A stretch of DNA of 64,000 bases, from NCBI GenBank assembly GCA_030407005.1, contig JAUDYN010000003.1, forward strand, positions 2,666,001-2,730,000, read 5' to 3'. Under the pieces are notes generated by a model, which worked only from the letters and a program-made list of their open reading frames with translations, did no database searches and was not told where the DNA came from. Numbering within the stretch: the stretch's first letter is position 1; every line of letters starts with the position of its first letter. This stretch comes from Desarmillaria ectypa. Lineage: Eukaryota; Basidiomycota; Agaricomycetes; Agaricales; Physalacriaceae. This document shows, piece by piece, positions 39,217-49,903 of this stretch. The position numbers and the translations under genes were made by a program.

Positions 39217-39532
39217 GGCTGATGAGGGCGGTGGCCAGAAGAGTCCGCCCTAAATCCTGCCTTGTCCATCGATTGTAAGAAGCCTAATACACGAGTCCAC
39301 GGTCACGTTTGGATCCGGAATAAGCGCCTGGACATATGCGGCATATTTTGGGGCGCTTCCTCCTTATTTAAAAAGGATTCGGACAGACATTAAGCAACCA
39401 TTCCGATAGTGAATAAGAATTAGGACTACTTAAGTCTGACACGCTGTTCTATCTATGGGCTTTCAGTCCAAATAGTGCCAAAGCATTCCTTCCGGGAACT
39501 TCCTTCATTGCTCTGTGCTACCACTCACCGTC
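39217..39532. promoter_or_regulatory. Divergent promoter, VIT/vWA gene and ATP4
   Basis: 316 bp between divergent start codons. A TATA-like TATTTAAAAA lies at about 39364-39373. No upstream open frame of note. Confidence 0.4.
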
Positions 39533-40432
39533 ATGGCCATGGCATCCCGTCTAGCTCTTCGCGCTCTGGCCCGTCCCCATTCCCGTATCATTTCATCCAT
39601 ACCTGCTGTATCCCGGTCACTCGCGACTCAGCCACCCAAGGATCCAGATGCCAAAGCGAGCGAAATCATCAACAAGCTCCCTTCCTCTCCCGGTCTGCTC
39701 ACGAAGACCGGTACCGCCATTCTAGGTACTGGTTTGACGGCTGCCGCGATCTCGCAGGAGCTTTACGTCGTTAACGAAGAGACTGTGCTACTTGTGGGAT
39801 CTGCCATTTTCTTCACGTTCTTGGCAAAGGTACGCGGCTTTTTTTCTACGTCGTAACAGGCTCGTAACGTAACCGTGAAATTTAGGCCATCAAAGAGCCA
39901 TATGTGAACTGGGCAGAGGGACACATTAGTCGCATCAAGAAAGTTTTGGACAGTGCGCGAGCTGAGCATACTCAGGCCGTCAAGGAGCGTATCGACTCCG
40001 TTGGTCAAATGAAGGACGTCGTGCAGCTTACACAAGGCCTTTTTTCACTTTCAAAGGTGTGCTCGTACCGACATATGAATTCTTGCGTGTTTACAGATTT
40101 TCTTCCAGGAAACTGTGACCCTGGAAGCATCTACCTTTGCCCTCAAACAACAAACCGCACTCGCTGCCGAGCTTAAGTCGGTGTTGGATTCGTGGGTCAG
40201 ATATGAGCAACAGCAAAAGGAGAGCGAGCAGGCGGAGTTGACCAAGACAGTCATTGACAACGTGATGAAGAGCATCGGCGATCCCAAAATGCAAAAGGAT
40301 GCTTTGACTGAGGCCGTTGCAGAAATCGAGCGTGAGTCCATTTCAATATGTGCTTGTTCTTTCCACATTTTCTCATTTGCTGACGCGTGTGCTCTCTTCT
40401 TTCTAGGGCTGGTCAAGGCAAAAGCTGTTTAG
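39533..40432 (+). CDS. ATP4: Mitochondrial F1Fo-ATP synthase subunit b (subunit 4)
   Basis: Peripheral-stalk subunit anchoring F1 to the inner membrane. Four exons (39533-39829, 39886-40056, 40097-40331, 40407-40432), 242 residues. The N-terminal 35 residues are Arg/Ser/Ala-rich without acids (ASRLALRALARPHSR), a mitochondrial presequence. Then DPDAKASEIINKLPSSPGLLTKTG, two hydrophobic segments (TAILGTGLTAAAISQELYVV and TVLLVGSAIFFTFLAKAI), and KEPYVNWAEGHISRIKKVL leading into the long stalk helix; this order is typical of fungal Atp4. The last exon is 26 nt. Another ATG two codons downstream of 39533 is equally possible as start. Confidence 0.93.
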
Positions 40433-40874
40433 ACTCGTATACACAAATAAGTTGAGGATGTAGCGGGGTGTATCACCTATTCGATCGATTACGTCCGAAA
40501 TGGCTGGTATTGACTGTTGTACATTTTGAGCTTGTCATATGTGCGACTGTTTGCAAGTTTAATAGTTCGTGGTCTCGTCCAGGAAGCAAAGTAGACCCTT
40601 GAGCTTTTTTTATCCGATATCAACTGTCAATTACCACCAAAGTCGACCACTTAGTGCTGTGAATGAGGAAAGCCACTCAAATTTGAGCCCAATGTGATTT
40701 GTTCGGCCGAAAGACTCCGATGTGCCGTCACCGACCCTGACTAGTGGAAGTACCAATACGAATACCGCTTGAAGGCAGGACCCAGCTTCGTCGGACAGGA
40801 ACGGACAGGTCTCCATTCGAGAGATATTCCTGCGCAAGTCGTTTCTGCTTAGTTCATTCTGTCGCCTTCCCGTC
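40433..40874. other. Tandem intergenic interval ATP4 / DIC1
   Basis: 3' UTR of ATP4 and promoter of the carrier gene. Nothing else recognised. Confidence 0.5.
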
Positions 40875-42359
40875 ATGGCCAATAGTTATCCATTCTGGTA
40901 AGCGTATGGCTGCCCCATTTTCTGCGCGGTCGTGATGTTGACTCTGCTTTGCCTAGGCTTGGAGGTACATACGGTTTTTGTATCTTGCGAGGATCCGGCA
41001 ACTGACGGTTGAAATGTTTTCTCTGAATATCAGGTGTTGCCGCGTCCAGTGCGTGAAATTTACATGTCGTCTAAATCCTCCTAATGCTGTTTTTTTTTAA
41101 ATCAGTGGCCGCTAGCTGCACCCATCCCTTGGATGCAACGAAAGTGTGCGTTCTTTTCATCTCAGTAATGCTGCAATTGTTGTTCATTCTCGAATTCAAG
41201 GCGAATGCAGACAGCGATCAACGAAGCTGGATCCAAACGTCCTTCCATATTTTCCGTCATACGCGCCAATGTCGCTAGTCATGGTGTTCGTAGTTTGTAC
41301 CAAGGCTTGTCCGCTTCACTACTTCGGCAAATGACGTATTCTATGGTGCGCATCGGGGCCTATGAGGATTTTAAACGTCGTCTATCAAGCAACGGCCGTC
41401 CCTCTACGATACAGCTTCTCATGGCTGCTACTGTCGCTGGCGCTCTCGGTGGTATTTTGGGAAATCCAGCAGGTTGTGCACTTTTGGTCCCAGTGTCGCA
41501 TGTAACTGATGAATGTCATCAGATATATTACTCGTTCGAATGACTAGCGATATCACTAAGCCGCCGGAGAAACGCTATGGTTATTCCAATGCACTCAGTG
41601 GACTGGTCAGACTTGTAAAGGAGGAAGGCCTCAAAGGACTGACAAGAGGACTGGGTACTAATACAGTTTCGTCCTTCCTATTCCCATCGAAGCTGCTCGC
41701 TGACGAATTCACCTTTAGACGAGGGCGGTACTTATGAACGTCCGTGTTATCTTCCTCACTTCCCTTGACTTGAGACGTTTGTGACTCCATTTTCCCCACT
41801 AGTCGTCTCAGGTGTGGTCGTAAGTTTTTGTCACCTATAATGTTTGAGCCAATGATGACCTCCTTGCAACAGATATGATTTCTTCAAGACATCCTTATTA
41901 CAGCATCCTATACCCATGACAAGCTATCAATTCCAAGACAATCTCGGGCTCCACATCGCATCTAGTGTCCTTGCAGGCACATTTGCCACCAGTTCGTACA
42001 TTTGCTTTGAAGCTGATTGTATTTTTGACACCTGCTAATAAAGCCGTCTGTTCCCCCGCTGATGTTATACGATCACGCATCATGTCATCCGTATGTTATA
42101 CACTTTTGTCAGAGAACTGGACTCATCTTTTCTATACTAGTCTTCAGGAGATACATTCCTTCATGTATTGACAACTTCTCTTCGTAACGAAGGGCCAAGG
42201 TTTCTATTTATGGGCTGGACTCCCGCATTTATCCGTCTCGGACCCAATACCGTCTTGCTCTTCGTTTTCTTCGAGGTACAGGTCTCTCCTCTAGGACGAT
42301 AACTCGTACTAAACTCGTTCTAGCAACTGAAAAAAGGATGGAGCACACTTGTATCATAA
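40875..42359 (+). CDS. DIC1: Mitochondrial dicarboxylate carrier
   Basis: SLC25-family carrier exchanging dicarboxylates such as malate for phosphate across the inner membrane. Twelve exons: 40875-40897, 40957-40964 (8 nt), 41034-41048 (15 nt), 41106-41145, 41201-41472, 41523-41665, 41719-41739, 41803-41819, 41873-41991, 42044-42090, 42141-42275, 42324-42359; 291 residues. The three carrier signatures are PLDATKVR, PADILLVR and PADVIRSR. Family-specific segments include GLSASLLRQMTYSMVRIGAY, MTSDITKPPEKRYGY and GWTPAFIRLGPNTVLLFVFF, which point to the dicarboxylate branch. The 5' third is cut into very small exons; phases close only with the 8- and 15-nt exons included. Convergent with the galactanase gene. 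Confidence 0.93.
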
Positions 42360-42558
42360 CACTCCTTGGCTTGTATGGAAGGTATAACACGCGTAATTCA
42401 CACTATCCCTTCCGTCTTGCATACACTCACCCTAGAAGTATATAGACAAAATATGACTTATTTACCGTATATAGTAGGCATGTCGTACCCAATTCATAAT
42501 TTTATTCCTCCCCCCTGTAATGATAACATAGACTTGTTGTGGTGAGATAAGATCAAAG

Positions 42559-44703
42559 CTACGTTGCTGTATACACAATAATCTTATCCAGGTCTCCTGC
42601 ATAATCTGTCGCTTATTCGTCAGTATTGTACATATTATGAATGGTTCTCAGGCACTGACTGGTTTGACCAGAACCAAAGGTGAGCGAATTCAAACCACTT
42701 CGGAGGGTGAGTCGCACGGGGACAGACAAAATAACATGTCCGCCGCCTGTATCTGGTTGATCCACATACACGCCCGTGCCGCCGTTAACACTGGGCACAA
42801 TGTACTTAAATCAATGAAATTGTCTACGTAGGAGAAACAGAAGATCTGACCTGACAGTTACATTGCGCCACGAACTATCGCCTATCAACATGTTAGTGAT
42901 AACATCGGATATTGGGAAAAAAGCACTACCATTCGCATAATACAAGGAGATCCATTGAGGAGACCCAGTTCCCTGGACATTGTTGATAGTGACTGTCCCA
43001 CCATTACCTAGTCCATGAAAGGGTCAGACAGATACGTAGAATGGAAGGTTAGTATGTAACGAACCCAGCCATCCTACTCCACCACCCGAAGAAAAAGCTG
43101 AATCACTGATAATTGTGGCAGCGCCAGTTCGGGTTCCAGCTTCAGCCTCGTAAGTCGTGCCAGTGGCTACGGTATAAGTTCCTAACGCAAAGTCAGTAAC
43201 ATTATAAACCTATAAGGGATCATTGCGGGCACACCTGATGCTACGTTCATACTCCAAACGTCCGCAGCGACTATTTGGGGAGATCCAGACGACCACGATA
43301 ATGGAAACCACATGTAGCGACTGTTTCCGAGCAAAGATGGCCTCCACCGATCGCCCATGTATATCGCATTTGATCCCAAAGGAAAGTCATACGTGTTCTG
43401 TGAAAAGTATGTTCGAACGGCTTCAGGCGCTATATCAGCTTGGGACGACCACGGTCCTGACAGTGACTTTTGTGGTATCAAGCAGTGAGAAGTACTCTTT
43501 GGTCGATGACAAGAACAGAGGGACTCACCGTTGCCGAAAAATATTTGTTTGGGTTGGGAGCCCATCCAGACGTGTGAGAGGCAAAAAGATAATATACCTG
43601 TCAACTATGAGGCTTCATAGAGACGATTAAAACAAACTATACCCCGTTGCGCTTGACGATGCCAGGAGATTCCAGAGTAGAAGCTATCCGGTAGAGAGTT
43701 AAAAGGGTCAAAATGATGGAGTGGCATGAGCTATGCTTACCAGAAAGGACGCTGACTTGTGCAGACACATTGTGATAGTCGGCGGTCAATCGGGAGATTT
43801 TGAAATTCTGATTGTTATCTGACGCATATAGCAGATAAGCAGTCGCTGATGCACAGAAATCAGTTTGATTCAATTGCGCTTTCAAGATACAGACAATCAT
43901 CTGGTTATGATAATTAGGATACAGTTCTTCAAATTAACACAAAACAAACCATCGACAAATAGTCCCATGTCCCTAGAATCGGCTCCGAGCGGTTTCCAAC
44001 TTGATCTGTATGTATAAGGGCCACATGGTGTGGTAGCGGTTGCAACGCCGACCATGGCGGCGCCGTAACTGGATTAAATCAGAGAATGCTCCTGTATGCC
44101 GAATTCGAAGGGATGTAATCACTTTGACGAATCAGAGTGGAACCACATAACATATTCGGAGTTCTTAATACGGCATCAGGGAGAAGGAACGTTGAAAACA
44201 GAACCGGCATGTACGATACCTGGGCATTATAGATAACTAGTGCTGGTAGTGAGTAGAGATCGAGGATAGCATCGATACAATAACAGACCCTTTGGACGTT
44301 CAACAATATTCGAAGTCGATATGTCCGTAGCGGAGATAGGAGAAAGAGCATCGTTCTGACGGGACCACGTCATAAAATCACTAGACTATATTTCTGTTAG
44401 TTCTAAGGACCTAAACGACGGATGGAATCGTATAACCGTGTAGCATGACACTGCTTTGAATAAGGCGCTGTTGTGAGACTTGTCCTCTCCAAACCAGTAG
44501 TATGTAGATCCAATCTGATATGGATGGTCTCAATAAGATGGCTTCTTTGAGATGATCATATCACCAACTTTCAAAAATCCGCCTCCGTGCGCCTGTATGA
44601 CCGCTCCAGAGGTATCAGTCCATGTTGCACCAGGGACAATAACCGCTGCACGCGTAGTGAAGAGGGAAAAAAGAGAGAACGCGGGCAGAAGCCAAATCTT
44701 CAT
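42559..44703 (-). CDS. Secreted exo-beta-1,3-galactanase (GH43 with CBM35)
   Basis: Cleaves beta-1,3-galactan backbones of arabinogalactan proteins. Sixteen exons from 44703 to 42559, including a 6-nt exon at 43900-43895; 447 residues. Signal peptide MKIWLLPAFSLFSLFTTRAA. The GH43 propeller shows AHGGGFLKIGSTYYWFGEDK, CYTSSDFMTWSRQNDALSPI, VERPKVIYN, EYVMWFHSDSSNYGAAMVG, AYLLYASDNNQNFKI, TLESPGIVK and GDRWRPSLLG; these match the Phanerochaete-type enzyme, whose acid residues include the Glu in LExPG. The C-terminal 130 residues form a CBM35: TTYEAEAGTRTGAATI, WLGNGGTVTINNVQGTGS, VDQPDTGGGHVI and GDLDKIIVYTAT. An in-frame upstream ATG (44730) was rejected because 44703 begins the signal peptide. 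Divergent from ROK1. Confidence 0.95.
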
Positions 44704-45089
44704 CTTTAGGGTAGAGACACGAAGTGGCAAATCCTAAGAATGCCTCTTTTATGTCACAGAGATGGTCCATACGGCGGGTAAATACCGGGGAGAAGCATAT
44801 ATATCACGAGAAGATGTCCAGCAATAACATCGGAAAGAGCAACTGGGCATGTTTCACCGTCTGACTACCTATCGGCCCGTTGTAGCATGCGGTCCCAATG
44901 AGAGTGATGTGAATATCGTTCTCATCCGGCCAAGAACACGCTGCAAGTTTCCTGCATGACCTAGCAAAAAGTTCCACGTGCGGGCCGCAAGCAAGAGTTA
45001 GGCAGGGATGGTGTGCGTGAGAACTAAGATCTAATCTGCATCTCTTATCTAATCTGTTTTTTTTCTTCGTTTTCTTTCCGCCATTCTTG
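44704..45089. other. Divergent promoter interval galactanase / ROK1
   Basis: 386 bp between divergent starts; a TATATATC run lies near 44798. No gene recognised. Confidence 0.45.
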
Positions 45090-47235
45090 ATGGAGGCTTT
45101 CCAGTTGCTGTCTAGAGGTGGCGCACAGTTCAACAAGAAGCGTTTTCAGAATGACGTGCAAAGGTTCAACGTGCGTCTCCTTGATCTTGCAGATTCTTCA
45201 TGTCGCTCAATGGTCAGTCAGTCAAAGCCAGCATCCAGTTCTTCAACGAAAAAGGGAAACTCACCACTTCCCACCGAGCTTGATTTCTTCAAGTATGCGC
45301 AAGGAGGAACTGGAAAACGCAAGACCAATGTTCTTTCTGACGGGAGGCAAACCAAGAAGCGGAAAGTTGAAGATGCCATTGAAGAAGATGACAATGACGA
45401 CGAAGAGCCTACGCGACTCAGCGATGTTCCAAAGTCCCCAATTCATCGACATCGTGTTATAAGCAAAGGAAAAGACGTACCGGAGCCTGCCGATAGCTTT
45501 GAACAACTGGCAGAACGCTACAATATATCATCCCTTCTCAAGGCCAATCTGACAAAAAGTGGTTTTATGGAGCCCACTGGCATCCAAGCTCACGGAATAC
45601 CAATATTACTCGAGGTGTGTGTTCTATACTAAACTTTATTGCGTTGATATGCAATATAAAGGTAACAGTCTCGAGATCTTGCTGCCATTTCGCCGACTGG
45701 GACCGGAAAAACATTATCATATCTTCTCCCTGTGATATCCTCCCTTAGTGCACCAATATCTGTTACGGAAAATGGGAAATATGGCTCCGGAGTCAGAGCT
45801 ATTGTCCTTGCTCCGACGAAAGAATTAGCGCATCAGATTCATAACGAATGTCTGAAGTTATGCCATGGACGAAAATGGCGGGTTATCTTGTTCAGCAAGG
45901 CAACGGCAAACACGCTATCCGACAAGTGGGCTAGGGACAAAGCAGGTGCGTCTGAACGCACCGATCATAGAGTTCCATAGCCGAAAGCTTTTTGCTGTAG
46001 ATATCATCATTAGTACGCCATTACGATTGGTATCCTCCCTACAATCTGGAAGCATGAAGCTAAACAAGTACGCTTCTCTGTTCGTCTTCTATTGCCGTTG
46101 AAGAATAATACCGGCGTTCCCAGTGTCCGTTTTCTCATTCTCGACGAAGCCGATCGAATGCTAGATGCAGAGTTTTTGCCGCAAGTTCAAGAAGTTGTCG
46201 CCGCTTGTATTCACCCAAACTTGCAAAAGGCTGTCTTTAGCGCGACACTTCCTGCTGGCGCTGAAAAAACCGCCATGGAAATGCTTCACAACCCCGTTAG
46301 GATTGTCGTGGGTCTCAAGTATGTGCATCAGGTTTAGTTTCAATGTCAGTGACAAACTTAGATCCTTCCTTAGAGACACACCACTTCCTCTTATTGCACA
46401 ATCTCTCACATATGTTGCCGATGATCCTTCCAAGCTACCCAGCCTTCTAGCCTATCTTGCTCAACCATACAACCCTCCCGTTTTGATCTTTACGTCGACA
46501 CAGCCCCGAGCGACTTCACTTGCAGAAGAACTAGTGCTCAATAGTGTGCCAAATGTCGACTGTCTTCATGCTGGAATGTCAGACAAGGAACGTGAAGATG
46601 CCATCACCCGTATGCGGCAAGGTCAAAGCTGGGTGATGGTGTCGACCGAGGTTATGGCCCGTGGAATGGACTTCAAAGGGGTTCGTGAAGTGATCAATTA
46701 CGATTTTCCTACTAGTGTACAGAGTTATATACATCGGATAGGTACGTCGGCCTGTCCAGCTGGAATCATATTCTCAATCTTTCTAGGTCGAACCGGACGA
46801 GCCGGCAGGGAAGGGAAGGCTGTGACCTTTTTCACTGACGAGGATGCGCCCTATTTAAAGTCGTGAGGATATCTTTTGAAGTGATACGAGAACTCGGCTG
46901 ACCTAAATCCTGATAAGCATCGCAAACGTATTATTGCAATCCGGTTCTCCAGTGCCAGAGTGGATAACGAAACTACCCAAACCCTCCAAGCTCAAGCGAA
47001 GGCAGATGGGGAAAGTGGCGCGGGCTGAAGTGGTTAACACGGCTCGTAGGATAGGCCGCCAAGCTGCAATCAAGAAAAGGTAAAGAAAACTGACTTCAAG
47101 TTCACATTGGAACGATCATTTAATCCTTCTGTTAGGGATATGATTGCCGGATCCAAGAGACGGAAAGCGAAGGTCGAGGCAGAGGCAGGAGGCGAAGGTT
47201 TTAAGCGAAGCACAAAGGATACTTCGGATGAATAA
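45090..47235 (+). CDS. ROK1: ROK1 / DDX52 DEAD-box helicase, 40S ribosome assembly
   Basis: Nucleolar RNA helicase for early 18S rRNA processing. Nine exons: 45090-45170, 45222-45614, 45669-45945, 46001-46067, 46124-46318, 46374-46741, 46787-46862, 46918-47079, 47136-47235; 572 residues. N-terminal signature: FQLLSRGGAQFNKKRFQND, then PTELDFFKYA. Core motifs: GFMEPTGIQAHGIPILLE, SPTGTGKT, APTKELAHQI, STPLRL, LDEADRML, FSATLP, LIFTSTQ, STEVMARGMDF and HRIGRTGRAGREG. The C-terminal part PEWITKLPKPSKLKRR is typical of Rok1, followed by a basic tail. The first intron (45171-45221, 51 nt) has no stop and keeps the frame, so retention would insert 17 residues; the Rok1 family comparison favours splicing. 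Convergent with CCA1. Confidence 0.95.
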
Positions 47236-47589
47236 TTCATGTTGATTAACAATGAGAATACGGCCCTAGCACCTTCTATCACGCGAAGATCTTTCAATTA
47301 CATATGTAGAGCATCAGTCAAGGATCACAGTTTATCTTAACAAGATGATGCCAGTCCAACGGCGAGTAATGTACCGAGGGACAAAAGAGAAAAGGCTCTT
47401 CTATGCCAGAGTAGCTTCGCGCCGAAAAAAAACACGCCCGGCATCTTCTCAAGATCAGCAGGCACGGACGACTAACGCTCCAGCACTCTTGTCCCCTCCT
47501 TCACTGCATTTTTGAAGAACTTTGTTATGGCTAAAACTGCGTGGCATAACTAAAATTCTTGCTCTATTGAGAGGGCTACTCGTAATCCC
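47236..47589. other. Convergent 3' interval ROK1 / CCA1
   Basis: 354 bp of 3' sequence; no open frame or RNA gene recognised. Confidence 0.5.
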
Positions 47590-49702
47590 TCAAGCTGTTC
47601 TTGCTTTTTTCCGAACAGGTTCTGCGGCAAAATCGGTTCGTATTAGACCCGTCGAATGAGCATGCATTAGCCATGCTGTGCAATCTTCCTTTGTCCGTTC
47701 TGGATGTTCGAGTTGCCATTCCATCACCTGTGTGAGCACTTGACCCGTCCAAGGGCCGGGTTTGGCTTCCAGGATCTTCACAACGTCTCGTCCCTAGGAT
47801 AATATGTGTCATATGCCAGGCATCTTTTTTTTTGAGTAATCGTGAACTTACATCTAGAAGCGTCCTTGCATCTGCAGCCCCCAACAAGTCAAGCTCTTCG
47901 ATTCGAGCTGTAAATTCATTATACACACGTATTACTTTCTCAGCGTCTTCTGCTGAAAGAAAGTCAGTTCACGGAGGGGCACCAAATGACATGAATCTGA
48001 TTACCATTGATCGCATCTGACGAGGGATCATACAAAGGCCCCAGTTCTCGTACAAGAGAAAACAGCATTGAGCTGGTCCAGTGTGACCCCGTGCTCGGAT
48101 TGTGAATCGACTTCTGACGCAAAAGCATACCTGCCGATAACCTGTTGAATATACAGAGAAGGATGCCGAATGTACTGACCAATTGCTACTCTCTCAGGCT
48201 TTGTCTTAAACCGTTCATCATCCAAGCTCGGAGACTTCAGGAGATCTGAGGCAACGACAAGCGCAGGTATGCCATCTGAGTAATGATTTTGCGTCCCTAG
48301 TTTAAGTGAATCATGGACGACAGAGAACGGAGCTGGATAAGTCTTCTTCTTCTTATCTTTGTAGGTAATACCGATATATGGAGCGATGGCACAAGCAAGA
48401 TACAATCGACTTTTGCAGGTAGCATCGTTATTTACTGCCGTTAGTAATGCTCGATGTAAGAGAGGTAGAGGAGACGACTCGGGGTGCTCTATGAGAGCTC
48501 GTAGTACGGCTGTACACTGTAACGACAGTATAACCTTTTCGGGAGTGCGAGAAAAAGCGTTTTTGATTTCCAGTGGTATTGCAGAAAATATAGAGTCGTA
48601 AAGTTCAAAGTCGTTAATGAGCTGAATTGCGTGCAGAGGAGAGTCTCCTAAGAAGCATCAGATTGCATGACGGGATGACGGAAAGGTATACCTTTCATCA
48701 TTTTCGAAACTTCTTCTCCTACGCGTTCTCGTGACACTTTGGACACAAGAGCGTCCTGGAGCAGAGTTGAGTCAGTTGAATTTTGACGGTGGCAGACGCG
48801 CACACGTATCTCTGTCTTTTTAAGACACTCTCCAACTTCTGGGACTGTTTTAAAGCCGAATCTACTGGCAAATCTTATGCACCGCAAGGCCCGCAAGGGA
48901 TCATCCAAAAATGTTTCTTGAGGCGGAAGAGGGGTGCGGATAGTGCCTAGACGGAGATCGTCTAGACCCTGACCGAGAATTATATTTCGCTATGCTACTC
49001 ATAAATAGCAAAACACGTACCCGACCCGTGAAATCTTCGACGGAACGACTGTGAACATTGTAGAATAGTGCATTTATAGTGATATCACGTCGCAAGGCGT
49101 CTTGAAGCGGAGTCCCGAAGGCCTGGGACAGAGTGAACAAGGCGTATAGATGTGATATCCCACGACGCTTACCACACCGGTCGGTATCCGGCTGTTGGTG
49201 GCATACTCCTCACTCCTGAGGTTGACAAGGTCGAGTTCCAGGCCTAGTATTTTCAGGGTTGCCGTTTCGAGGTGTTTTGACTGATCAGGATTCTGTGCAA
49301 TTTTGCTGATACTTCCGGTTTCGATACCACGACTGTTGGCGAACGCAGCAAGATGCTCAGCAAAAGGATATCCCATCATGTCCGTAAGAGCAATATCTAT
49401 GTCGTTGCTTTGGGAACCAAGCAACTTGAATGCTAATGAGAACGTGACAGTAATAAAGAGAGAACACCACGCACTTTATCCCGTACCCAGCCACCTGCTA
49501 TGCGGCACGACGTGCTAATACCTTTTTCCGCCTTCAGATACTGAGTGCATTCGTCAAGTAGGGTGCATAATCGGTCTTCGCCCTCGCTCAGCTCGACCTT
49601 TGGATCCATGGGCAATTGAACACGACGAAGAGGCGCGACATTGAGATGAACCATCGTTGAGAGACGCCGAATCGATGTTGCCCCGCGTCTGAGCAGAGTC
49701 AT
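47590..49702 (-). CDS. CCA1: tRNA CCA-adding nucleotidyltransferase
   Basis: Adds or repairs the 3' CCA end of tRNAs (class II CCA enzyme). Nine exons: 49702-49475, 49424-49173, 49122-49021, 48968-48804, 48755-48692, 48647-48180, 48130-48005, 47949-47852, 47793-47590; 568 residues. Head domain: CRIAGGWVRDKLLGSQSNDI with the catalytic DID, ISKIAQNPDQSKHLETATLK, DLVNLRSEEY, and RRDITINALFYN. Neck: FLDDPLRALRCIRFASRFGF and VSRERVGEE. The body contains RQKSIHNPSTGSHWTSSMLF. The first 16 residues (MTLLRRGATSIRRLST) look like a mitochondrial presequence, and a second in-frame Met at residue 17 would give a cytosolic/nuclear form, as known for yeast CCA1. Divergent from VAC8 with 201 bp between. Confidence 0.95.
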
Positions 49703-49903
49703 TGCCGCGTTAATGCGCCGACTGCCGGACCCAAATAGGAAGTGTAACAGTTATGTGTGTGACAGTCACGGAAATTGCCGGTTCGGTTGAGACTCGAGGG
49801 TGTCCATAATTTTGAACAGCCAGGTCGTCTCCCCCCCTTCCCTCCCTTTCTTGACTATTCTCCCTCCTTCCTTAAGCCTGTATATTTCATCGTCCCCGTC
49901 GAC

